64,000 bases of DNA, taken from assembly GCA_003342815.1 (NCBI GenBank), contig PTEX01000015.1, positions 2,422,461 to 2,486,460 of the forward strand, in the 5' to 3' direction. Source of the DNA: Eudromia elegans. Lineage: Eukaryota > Chordata > Aves > Tinamiformes > Tinamidae. The notes below the pieces were generated by a model, which saw only the letters and a list, made by a program, of their open reading frames with translations, ran no database searches and was not told the origin of the DNA. Every line of letters begins with the position of its first letter. The first letter of the stretch is position 1. The position numbers and the translations under genes are program-made. Positions 1-10,800 of this stretch are shown here, piece after piece.

Positions 1-1365
1 GTTACACAAAGCGCACTGCATACAGGGCGCAAATAACCTTTTCGGAATGAAAGCTGTCGTGGATCCACTGAAGTCACAATAAAATGTGCCTGATTTCCAC
101 AGGAAATGGATCATGGTCACTATCCGAGTCCAACAACATGTAAAACTGAAGGAGCCGTTTCTAGCTAAAACGTACTGCCATAGGGAGGATGCTCAAAATT
201 TGACATTTACTCGTCATGTTTTTTATTCTTACAAAAATGCATATGCTTGTATGTATGTGGACATTTTCCTACTGAAAAATGCAGTAAGTGTTTATGAACC
301 CTCTGCTATACTGAATCAAAGGTCGATCAAAATGAAACATTTTGCTTTTTTTCCTTTTTTTATTTTTTTTGGTAGGTACAATTTTGAATTGAACCTGGAA
401 TTAAATAGCTTGTTATATTCAAACACAGGATAAAAGAAATTCCAGGTCACTTCACAGTCCCTTGATATTACTCATTTGTAAAAATATTCCTTTTAACTGG
501 ATGCTGATATAAATTTTCTCCTTCATGTGAAGTAATTACAACAGGATTTGCATCTCTTCGAATTTCTTCTCTAATAGTGTTCCAGTAAGTGCAGTGAGTG
601 ATTACAGAATGGTAAACTGTGCTGTACTTAATGTGCACTTTTCATGATGTAAACAACATTTACTGGAACATTTCTAGGACTGCACCAAGTGAACTTAGTC
701 ATTAAAAACTCTTTATCTACACAATTTACAGTATTTTGCACTCAGGGAAGCAGTATTTTTATTTGTATTATGTTGCTAAGTGAGCTACACATGACATCAT
801 TCACTAGGACAGCTGATCCCAACCAGTGATTGACCCCTGATCCGAGAGATTATCATCCCACTTTTCTTCTTTTCTTCTCTTCGTGATCCTTCAGTACCAC
901 AAACGGAGATAAGAGGGAGCATTAAAAAATAACCTTTAGAACTAATAAGAACGTTGGAAATCTGGTTGAAATCTTTGTAATATGAGGATAAATGGCAAAA
1001 CTTCCTTTGGCTATGAATTTTTTTTTTATTATTATTCACTAGTTTTTCTAGGTCGTAAGTTTCCATTAAGGTTCAGTATGGTACCTCAGGATCAGTGTAA
1101 CACACCCTCAGCTCCTATCAGTGCCAACTTTCTCATGATGAAGGTAGCACATGCACTGTTCTTGAAACGTACGCAGAAGCAGGCCTTGTAAGCTGTGAAA
1201 AAATTGCAAGATTGTTTCTTTTCATTCAAAGATTATGCTGATAAATATCTTTAAAGTATACGCATATATATGATCTGTAGAAATAACTATCATATGACCA
1301 CAGCTGGTGCAGGGCAGGATAGCCAAAGATGAAGGACTGACTGATGATCATCCTTAGGCAAATGC
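1..1365. other. KCNB2 intron, unremarkable AT-rich DNA
   Basis: This stretch is AT-rich and carries only short chance reading frames with no recognisable protein. It is assigned to the KCNB2 intron by inference: the next coding sequence on the plus strand is the KCNB2 last exon at 43635, and the preceding KCNB2 coding exon is not in the window. I see no repeat family, RNA gene or clear regulatory cluster here. Confidence 0.6.
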
Positions 1366-1555
1366 TTAGAATCATAGGATCATAGAATGGCTAGGGTTGG
1401 AAGGGACCTGTAGAGGTCATCTAGTCCAGCCCCCCTGCACACGCAGGGTCCCCTAGAGCATGTGGCACAGGGTGGTGTCCAGGCGGGTTTGGAAGATCTC
1501 CAGAGAAGGAGACTCCACCACCTCTCTGGGCAGCCGGTTCCAGTGCTCTTCCCAG
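1366..1555 (-). mobile_element. CR1 LINE, 3'-end fragment
   Basis: The plus strand opens with short CATAGAAT-type repeats, which are the reverse complement of the ATTCTATG-like 3' tail of CR1, so the element lies on the minus strand with its 3' end at the left. The sequence then matches the familiar avian CR1 3' region, including the GGTTGGAAGGGACCT block and the block giving GGAAGATCTCCAGAGAAGGA. It stops near 1555, so the copy is strongly 5'-truncated, as most CR1 insertions are. No intact reading frame remains. The right boundary is approximate, and it sits next to an older repeat. Confidence 0.93.
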
Positions 1556-1574
1556 TGACAGCAGTTCAGAGATG

Positions 1575-1690
1575 CTGAAGGAAAGGTCAAACCATCAGAG
1601 AAAGGATTTTTGCATTCAAAAGCTTGTCCTTTTTATCAAACTGTGTTGTTTGACCTAATAAAAGGTATCATCTTTCCCCACAAACCTTAA
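1575..1690 (+). repeat. old dispersed repeat, copy A (single arm)
   Basis: The segment contains AAGCTTGTC, then TTTGACC, then TAATAAAAGGTATCATCT and a C-rich tail. The same order of blocks occurs at 47050-47120. The TAATAAAAGGTAT block occurs in reverse complement at about 46957-46975. This shared structure within one window shows a repeat family. The motif order resembles an ancient amniote interspersed repeat with an AAGCTTGTC...AATAAAAG.TAT core that I recognise only loosely, so I give no family name. The left limit is uncertain because a CR1 lies immediately to the left. Only one arm is visible here. Confidence 0.55.
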
Positions 1691-4600
1691 AATGAACTGT
1701 GCCAAGAAAAAATGTGGTTTAACAGTGGGCAGCTAACGTGCAAGTCACTAAGCATTTACCAGGTTAAAAGTCCAGCTGGAGGGGCCGCTTCTTCCTGGAC
1801 TTGCTCTTCCCCACAGGCAGCTCTGCTTCCTTCCAAAGCACGAAGAATGGGAGCTGAAACTCCCGTTCTGTCTGCCTAAAGGGACATGTGAGAAAGTCAC
1901 AATTTTCACTCACTTTCTGGAGTGAAAGAGGTGTTTGGGTTAGGTGTTTCTGGCTTGGGGTGAAATCATGCAAAGTCCTAGTGATCTTCCAGAGAAAGCA
2001 GGTGTTTAGCATGGGATTTGAGCCTGAAGCCCCGTGCCAAGAGCTGCATGTGCTGGGGTGCTCTCTTGTTGGGGCACCAGCATTCGGAGAGACTCTGGAG
2101 GTACCAGGAGTCTGGTCCTTGAAAACGCTGTGAACGAGCAAATACTCAGCCAGGAGTCCCATCCATTTGAGTGCCCCCAGGTCTTATTAATTTATAGCAA
2201 GGTGCCTTCCCATGGAAACTTCTGGAAAACAAAGAATGGCTGTTCTTCTGTGCAGGTCTCTTAAAAGCATACGGATTGCGTTCTGGAGAGGCTGGTTATA
2301 TTTTAGAAGGGGTAAAATTCTTTTGCTGCTGAGGCAACTTCCACAAAATATTTTCAGAGGATGATGATAAAACAAATGCCTAGCTGTAAGGTATGATTTT
2401 TTTTTTTGATATATTTTTAATTGTATGGTCTATGGAGGTTTAGTTTTCATAGCAATCATGTGGAGAGTTCTTCCCTTGTGCTGTGACAGGTCGTTAGGAG
2501 AGAAACTGAGTTAGACTATCTCTTATATTCTGGGGTCCGACACTCTGCCTGAACCTGTTCTTAATCAGTCACATAATCTGAAACAAAGGTGACCGATCAC
2601 AGTTTCCTAACAGCATTGGGTATTAACCCACAGAGCTGTTCTGTTGGCGGTTCTATAGTGACATTAAAAATTAGCTGAGCAGGGAAAGACACTGTAAGAA
2701 TTATTATTTTTTACAGAGAAAGGAAGAGATAAAAACAACCCATCTGCTCAAAGCAACTGGTGAATGTGACAGAAAAGGTATAAATCCATAGACAGTTCAG
2801 AGTGAGCATTGTTTACTATTCTGTTATTGAATGCCTTAACGGAACAGGACCCCAATAACACCAGTTCAAATGTATACGTTACTACCATATTGTCATTAGT
2901 ATGTCTTCTTCTACTTTTTGAAGTCAATTACTTTAAAAATTTAATGAAATTTAAATTAAATTAAAATGTAAAATCGACACTGGAAAAATCAAGGGTGACA
3001 TTTTCAAAGATGCGTCAGGTCACAGGGTAGAAGTGAAGGCATTGCATGCTTTTAGCAGGATATGGAGTCCTTGTTTCTCTTTCTTGGGCTTCTTTTGATC
3101 ATTTTCAAACCCCTCAGCTGCTTAAGAATACTTTTATAGGGAGTCACATGTGTCTTAGTTGAGGTAATACAGTAAAGTTCAAACCATTCGTAAGTGCAGA
3201 TCGACTTGAAGCTGAACATTCGTGCCTTGAGCTTCGTTCCTCACTTAGGTAGTCAGCTGTTTCATGAGCCAAGACCTTCCACTTTCTCCAGCTTTCCACG
3301 TGTCTCCAGACAATGTTTTCCCAGGCCCTCCCTTCCTACACATTTTCTGCCTACAAAGTCTCTCTGTTTTTCAAGGTGTGCTGGACTTCATCTATGAACA
3401 GAAACATTTTTATATGAAGCCAGAAATCTACTGGATTTATAAACTCTTCACCAGATCTTGCCTTTACTCCAGATATATCTGTCAAACCCAGTTGTAGGGG
3501 TACTTCAGAGACTGATTTCTAGACTATTTATCAAGCACTTTACCCCATCAGTGCCAAAAGAAGAGAAGAAAAACAGTTTGTTATTGAATCATAGAGAATA
3601 CTTATTTCCCAGCATAGCTCAGGCAAAACGCCTCTGGCTATGTTATTAAACTAGGCAATTTAGATCAAACTGAATTCCTAGGTTTGCATTGAGGTTATGA
3701 CTGATGTAGCACTATTATGTCCTGCAAACTTCACATAGTCTGACTCAGAAGGATACAAAGCACTATGTTTTATGAAAAGGATAATGATTATGATAAAAAA
3801 ACCTTTGCATGCTAATGTAGTTCCACCTAAACTATTTTCTGTAATGTCTAAGTTTGTGATTTTGTGGGAAGAAAGGAAGAAAAGCACTTTGTGCTTCCCC
3901 TCTCTCTGTCACTCTGTCTCAAAAAAGACCATTTTAAAAGAAAGGAACATTTGTGATTGACTTCTACCAATATGGAATAGAAATTCTTGGAAACTGGCTC
4001 AGAATTTGTAACTGAATTCTAGCTCCAGATTTTAAATAGCTCAGATTGGTTCAGGTTTGATCTTTTTCACAAATCCATGTCTGGATTTGAGTTTTGAGCA
4101 TCACTAAAATAATACTTCTGATATCTAACTTGACTCCCCCCTTCCATTTTGAAATAAATGTATTTTTCAATTTCCTTGCTTAGAGTATCTTACTTTGATA
4201 GAACTAAAAACACAGCTACATCTGTGCAGTGTATAAACTTATCCAAACTGAAATATGGATAATTTTAGTTATTAAATATATATGCTTTTGGAGCTACATA
4301 AATAGAGAAGAAATAAAGTAAATCAAGGTCTTCTGATAATAAAAATGTCCCTACTATATGATCTGATGTACTGACTCATTTAAAATAATCCATAATCGCT
4401 TCTTTTAACCACTTTAAAAGTGTATCAGCGAGATCAGTGTGCGTATGGGGTTTGCCTATTACAGGATGTTTGTTGTTCATCGTACTAGAAAGCTCATGGC
4501 TCAGAAGTTTAAAATGACGGTGCTCTGGAGGTGGCATTTGAATTTCATTTTCAGTAATACCACGTGACAAGGAGGACCTGCTGCCTTTCCTCTGGAACAC

Positions 4601-6344
4601 GTGTCTGCCCTTTCCGTAGGTGTCACGGTGTGCCGCCATAAAGGATATTGCGTAACTCCTTGTTGTAACCACAGTCAATGTGGATCGTGAGCCGGAGCAG
4701 ACAGGTTGTAAACCATAGGGAGGTTTTACACAAAAGGAATTACATACATTAAACACATGATTCACACCGCTTCCAGCAGAAAGTCCCTTTCATTGCGCCA
4801 GTCAGGAAAGACTAATATCTCACATTGTCAGAGCTCCAGGAAATTACTATATTTGGATCCCTAAAATACAGAATGCTGCTTTTAATGCAAAATTTATTAA
4901 TGTTAACATTATGACTAATATTAAAGCTTAAAACTGATAACAAATTTAAGCTACCTGCCAATTTTTTCCAGTTCCAGGCACTGGGTGTATATTAGAAGCT
5001 CCCTATGTAACATTCTGTGTCATAATTGGCATTTAGATTAACTTGTAACACCAGCACCTAAGTTTATAAGTTATTCCTCTCTCACTCCACCTAAGGCACT
5101 TAGGCCTAACTCGTCAAGGCATGCAACAGTGATGCTATTGAAAAGCTCATTTTTTTGACTTCGAAATGTTTGAGGTGATGCTCTTGTTTCACCGCACGCT
5201 CACTGCATGAGACACCGGGGGACCTTATTCCTTTGGAGGCCCTTAGGCATTATTGCAATACACAGTGGTTCATCATCCATGCCATATGTCAGAGTCTATA
5301 TGTCCATTTTGTACTTCAGCTCATGAATTTGTATCATTTTTCTGGTACCCCTTTCAAAATCAAGCAGATTTTTTTCCAGTGTCATGAAAGTTTACACAAA
5401 TGAGATTAAATGAGCTTACTAGTGGGATATGATTCTGGACCTAAAAGCGGTGATTTGACTTATTTTTATCTTGCCATTTGAAAACTCTATTTGAAAATCT
5501 ATAGGATCTAACTGCCAGAGATTTACCCACATCATTATTGGATTGCCAGGAACATGACAAAAGAAAAAGCCTTTTCATTCAGGTAACACATATTGGCTGG
5601 GGCCTTACTGACTGCCTCAAGCTCCAACACCTTGGAGGAAGTCCTGTTTATCAAGAGCCTAATGGGGTGTCAAGACCGACTGCGTTTTAAAATGTCCTTT
5701 GTGCTGTTCAGAGAAGAAAGTGTTCTGCACAGCCCTGGTGCCTGTGTCTCAATGAATGGAATTCAAGAGGAGGTGGAATTCAAGAGGAGGTGACAAATTT
5801 GAAGTTTTTATTCCTCAAAACCAATCCCACATAGCCGCCTTCTTATTTTTACCTAGAAGCACCACATCTGGATCTGCAGAACATCTTTCCTTATGAAAAA
5901 TGTCACTAGGATCATTTTGCAGGCTGCAGCAGGAGTATTTCTTGGGCTTCTCAGTCCAATGAAAATATGATCTTTTTAGCACTGGATATCTGTGAGGAAG
6001 GATGGTCCTGCTGTTCTAGTTGTGATGTTGGGAAAGGAGCAGTGGTACTGAACAGCATGGAGCAGCTAATGAGCTGTCTGCACTGAGTTCTTCATGTTAA
6101 AATTCTCCCATTCTAGTCTTCAAGGTTAATTCTGACCATTGGAAAAGGGACTGTACAGCACCAGATGTACAACTTGGAAAATACTCAAATTCTGACTTCT
6201 GAAAATAGGATTTTCATGATGCTTTACATTAATATTAAATGCACAGATCTATAAAACAATAATAAATCTAAACAGAAGGTTTGTGGAAGTGCAGAAGCTG
6301 CTGGCAGGTGCTGTGGGAAGCTAAGTGCACCCTAAAGCAGAGAA
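1691..6344. other. KCNB2 intron, no gene seen
   Basis: This is AT-rich intronic DNA with many stop codons in all frames. The longest open frame, on the minus strand at 4376-4765, has no recognisable domain. A perfect 17-bp tandem duplication (GGAATTCAAGAGGAGGT twice) sits at 5758-5791. Composition becomes GC-richer after about 6290. I see no RNA gene or mobile element in this stretch. Confidence 0.6.
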
Positions 6345-6393
6345 GGTGCCAGGTTTTGTGGCACCAGAGTGGGTCCTGAGGGGCAGGACCCAC
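6345..6393. other. two adjacent perfect inverted repeats
   Basis: The first hairpin has 7-bp arms, GGTGCCA at 6345-6351 and TGGCACC at 6359-6365, with a 7-nt loop. Three bases later the second has 10-bp arms, GTGGGTCCTG at 6369-6378 and CAGGACCCAC at 6384-6393, with a 5-nt loop. Both stems are perfect and GC-rich. They lie in a GC-rich patch (about 6300-6500) inside an AT-rich intron. No function is assigned. They could be chance, part of a decayed repeat, or a folded segment of a transcript. Confidence 0.6.
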
Positions 6394-7535
6394 GGCAGGC
6401 CTGGAGCGGGCACCGTCCTATTGGAGATCCCAGGGCTGGGCAGAGAGCAGGGCCAGGAGGCCTGGGAAGCACCCGCGGGGCCCCGGCGCCTTCATGCGAC
6501 CTCTGTATGTAGCGTGTCGGGAAGAAAACATTACGGAAAAGTCACACTGTGAAGCGTAAGATGAGAGGAATCAAAAGCAGAACCTTTCCTTGAGCAGTTC
6601 TAGAAGAATTTTGTGTTGAATTGCACTCCCTACATCTACCAATAGTAAGCAGTTTTACAACTGTATATTTGCAAGGAAAAACACAGTGTTTGCATTCCCT
6701 TGTAAGCTTGCCTGAACCCTACCTGGGTCCTGCTGCTTCACCAGCAGACGGTTTGGATTTGTCCCATGAATAAACTGTCTGTCAGGAGCCCGTCAGTGTA
6801 ACTGTATGAAGTGGGATTAGACACGGAGGGAACACATCAAAAATTAATGGTGGGAGCCCGGCTGCTCGGACGCCATTTAGACCTGGAGACAACACATGTA
6901 AGACGATGCCTCTACAACGGGGTTTCAGAGGCGGATCGCTCTCTTTGCCAGGGTGTAAATGACGGCACGGACTCAGAGCTGTTGTGCTCTTAGGCCGTGC
7001 TTGTTTTGGCTGCTGTGAAAGGAGACACGTCCGCTGTAACCTGGTCTTAAGGCAAAGGGCTGGAGGGAAAAAGCTTTTGTTTCCTTGATGTTTGGGCCAG
7101 AGCGGATCGTTTGCAGAGAATTCCCAGCAGAAGAGTGGAATTCCCACAGTGGAATCTGTTTCACAGGCATGGGCCGAGCGTGACAGAACGTTTGACAGGA
7201 AATGATCCGCATATTTTGGTTCTGTTTTATCTGCTTATTGTGACTCGTCTCATACCTGTCTCCCAAACAGCCTGTAGCATTAGCAGCATGCAGCAGCATG
7301 CTTTGCGCAGGAAATCAGCACCACTATCGTGCTATCGTTTTACGTATGTGATACCAGGAGAGGGGAAGAGAGACTTTCTGAGAGGCTGCAGTGAAACACT
7401 TCGGGATGTTTTGTTTCAGAAAGTCACGCTGAGCATTTTGATGCAGAAGCTGGGCAGTATGAAATGCCAGCGTCTCAGACTACCCCACAGGACGCAGTGC
7501 AACCCTCTCGAGATATCTCTCTTCAAGAGAATGCC
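6394..7535. other. KCNB2 intron between hairpins and minisatellite
   Basis: This stretch is moderately GC-rich up to about 6500 and mixed afterwards. Overlapping open frames occur on both strands at 6782-7299, but none shows a recognisable domain and they occupy the same bases on opposite strands, which argues against coding. A plus-strand frame runs from 7111 into the minisatellite; it is treated as chance. Confidence 0.5.
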
Positions 7536-7874
7536 AGAAAAGCCTAATCCAAGCATTCCTCGTATCCCCATGGCAGTGAGCTCAGAAAAGCCTAATCCAA
7601 GCATTCCTCGTATCCCCATGGCAGTGAGCNNNNNNNNNNNNNNNNNNNNNNNNNNNNNNNNNNNNNNNNNNNNNNNNNNNNNNNNNNNNNNNNNNNNNNN
7701 NNNNNNNNNNNNNNNNNNNNNNNNNNNNNCAGAAAAGCCTAATCCAAGCATTCCTCGTATCCCCATGGCAGTGAGCTCAGAAAAGCCTAATCCAAGCATT
7801 CCTCGTATCCCCATGGCAGTGAGCTCAGAAAAGCCTAATCCAAGCATTCCTCGTATCCCCAAAGCAATGAGCTC
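7536..7874 (+). repeat. 48-bp minisatellite, interrupted by assembly gap
   Basis: Units start at 7536, 7584, 7731, 7779 and 7827. Each is 48 bp and begins AGAAAAGCCTAATCC. Copies before the last are essentially identical; the last differs near its 3' end (CCCAAAGCAATGAGCTC in place of CCCATGGCAGTGAGCTC). The second unit runs into a run of Ns. Because 48 is a multiple of three, one frame on each strand stays open through every copy, giving an apparent 16-residue peptide repeat (SEKPNPSIPRIPMAVS on the plus strand). No domain is recognised, and the flanks do not look like a gene, so I call it a non-coding minisatellite. True copy number is unknown. Confidence 0.95.
7630..7729. other. assembly gap of 100 Ns
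   Basis: There are exactly 100 Ns, a common placeholder for a gap of unknown length. The next unit after the gap starts 99 bases after the position expected from the 48-bp period, and 99 is not a multiple of 48. The gap size is therefore not real, and the array was probably collapsed or broken during assembly. Confidence 0.97.
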
Positions 7875-10800
7875 TCACTGTGTCAGTGGAAGGTTTGCAG
7901 TGATGAATATCCTATGCTAAAAAAAGTCCCGAACCTGGGTCTCTTTCTCTCTAACAAATAGCAGAGCTGCCAAGCTTCCAGTCTGGGTTTATTTTATCAA
8001 CATTTCCAATTTCCCTTTCAGTCAAAATAAGACTGTGGGACCATCTGAGCAGATAATTACGTAACTGTGAAAGTTCAGAGCACGCGGAACAAAACAAAAT
8101 ATGTTTTGCCTCATTTGTGCAGACTAAACATATTGTCAAGATTTTGAAGCAGTCAGTCCAAATTTTTCACAAAAAATCCTGCAGTTTCCCACGCAGCCTG
8201 CTAGTGGAAGGATTGCACCAAAATACTCTCCTCTCCATAAGCGTTCACCAGGGGAAAGACTTTGCTGCATACTTCCAGCGTCTAATTGCAGACATCTGAA
8301 AATATTACTCTGCTCCTTCCAGTATTGCCAGCTGAAGAATTTGCAAATCACTGGTGAGCTTCCCTTAATTATAACGATTTTTAAATAATTAGGGATTTGG
8401 GAATCTCTTCTGAATCCCCCTGCTTGTGTTTCTGTGACGCAGAGCACTCCGTTCGGTTGCCTATATATAGACCTCGCTTGTCATGTGAGAGGCCCTCGGG
8501 GGCGCAGAGCATCTGCACGAGTCTCGCGGATGGGACGCCAGGACAGCAGAAGACCCGGGCCCTTCTGCAGCAGTAGCTGGAGGCCAGTGGGGCATCTGGA
8601 CGCCTGGGCTTGGGTCTCCGAATCAGGTGCCAGCCGTCACATTTCCAAGCTGTTCTTTGCAACTGGGAAGGTCATAAAGCTAATGAAAGCTGAGATTCAC
8701 ATATATTTGGCTAGCATCAAAAGTTGCATTTTTACATCAAGCGTTTGAGACATTCAGTACTCCTTGCTCTTAAAAGCAGCAGTCTCAAGACTTTCAGGCC
8801 TCAAAGGTGACTCGTAACAGTTTCTATGGAATATCCATGATAGGGTTACTTCTAAATCCCCTCCTCCTTTTTCTAAATGGGAAAGCAGTCTAATGCTCTC
8901 TCTTGAAAGAGCAAACAGTATTTCTGAAATGGGATTTAAAATAAATGGCTTTCAAATCCAGCCGTGCTAAGATCTTTTTCTGAATCTGCATTTAAAACAT
9001 TCGCTATTTATATGATTCACCTTCAGGAAGCCCAAGACAAAATCTCCTCTTCTGAACATTGGAGCCGCTGAGACCTCTTGATGGCAAGGGCGAGATGAAA
9101 GCGGTTTGTGTCTCTGGAAAGAGGGTGCTGGTGCTTTCAGGCTTGGAAATGCTAGACTCTCTGGGCACTCCTGCCTTCCAGATGTCAGACTTGCAGACTA
9201 CTCTTGGCTTTTGCAGTCTCCGTCAAATTATATCTGAACTTTTGGGAAAGGAATAAGAAAATCCACAAAGGTCTTACTTACCAAACCATACACCTCCAGA
9301 TTGTATTAGACCTTTGTCATTTTGCTGAAATGTGTATTTCGGTGATTCCTGCAGTATATCTTAATGAACATCCGCATGAAAAAAATAATGCTCTCTGCTT
9401 TACAAGTTTTCTCTAGAGCTGACTTCCAGGCCCAGAACATTTTTGGTGTGGCGAGGGCAGGAGGGTACTGCAGCCTTTCAAACTGTGTTTCCGTGTCTAG
9501 TTGTTTCTTCTGATAATTATGTCTTAATTGTCTTCATGCTTAAGCAAAATCTGAAAGGAACATTGAGTAAGTGACTGGCTCTTTGCTCTACCTCTTTTTC
9601 GTGATTTCTGTATTATTCTCAGTGTTATTCCCTGCTGCATGGGAGAATCCCGCTCATGTTTGCTAGTGAAGAGGGACAGGATCTTCATTCAAAGTGGGAT
9701 CATACTTATAAGTTTAGCCTTTTCTGAAGCTCCTCTTGGCTCCAGTGTATCCCTGTTATGACACACTCATCACACTGAACATTTTTCTTCCAAATTCTAT
9801 TCACTCAGCCAATCTCTGGCTCATCAGATTAAAAAATGGGAACTTTAAATCAAATTATACTATATTGACATGATTAGACCCAGCCAAGAGGAAGCCTTGT
9901 TAATTATATTATTCCTTCCCAGCTAGCTAATGTAGTATATTACTAGCATCATAGTCTTATCCTTAATATAGCTGATACTGATGTTTCTTAATGTAGCTAA
10001 ATTGGCCTCATTTTGAACACTCTTGGGCTTTGTCTTCAATAAAGAGATGATAGTTCCAGAAGTGATATTCCTTAAAGATGTTTAGGAAATTCTATTAATA
10101 TAGGGGTAATCGTTTTAAGGATAAAATACACACGTATTCAACTTAAGACCCTCAGTCATAAGACTCTAATTAACTAACGATAAAACTTCTCTAAGCAATG
10201 CTTTCTTTTATCTCTGGAGAACTTAGAAAGAGGAGCTAAATTTTCTGCTAAGCCCAAGTGAACTGGAAACCTAAATATCAATGACAAGCACTGGGAACAG
10301 AATATTTTAGAGTCCTCTCTTATGAATGCATTTAAACCAGATTTATTTGTAAACTTTTAAAGTTTACTATATAAAAATACGTAAAGCACAGAAGGAGGTA
10401 GGTAAGAGCCGTGTGATGCTCACAAATTTGTGAGCAAGCTACGTCTCTAACTCGCAGTTGCATTGGCAATGCATACCAAGGAAAATTCCCATACAGATTC
10501 TCCTGCAACTTTCTGCATTTCCAGACAGGTCACTTATACCCCAACTATAGGGTGTAGGGGTTTTTTTAAATGAAAGAAATATTTGTTGTCACAGTGCATT
10601 CAAGATAAATCGAGTGCACAGCCCAAATGCTCTGAAATGCTTAAAAGTGAATGATGTCATTTTTTCATGGTAACTGCTATATTATTCTCCAAGGAAGTAG
10701 TTACTGAGGTACAGAAAAACACCTGTAACTTGCAATTTTAGAAACTGTTGCAACTAAGAGGAAATATGTTTGAAGTCCATCTTTCAGGATGTGGAGAGAT

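Noticed and set aside
4376-4765. 129-codon minus-strand open frame
   Set aside because: No recognisable domain, no promoter or splice signals, and a composition like the surrounding intron.
7111-7920. 269-codon plus-strand open frame crossing the minisatellite
   Set aside because: It is open partly because the 48-bp unit is a multiple of three and because Ns carry no stops. The opposite strand is open too, the gap length is arbitrary, and no domain or splice context supports a gene.
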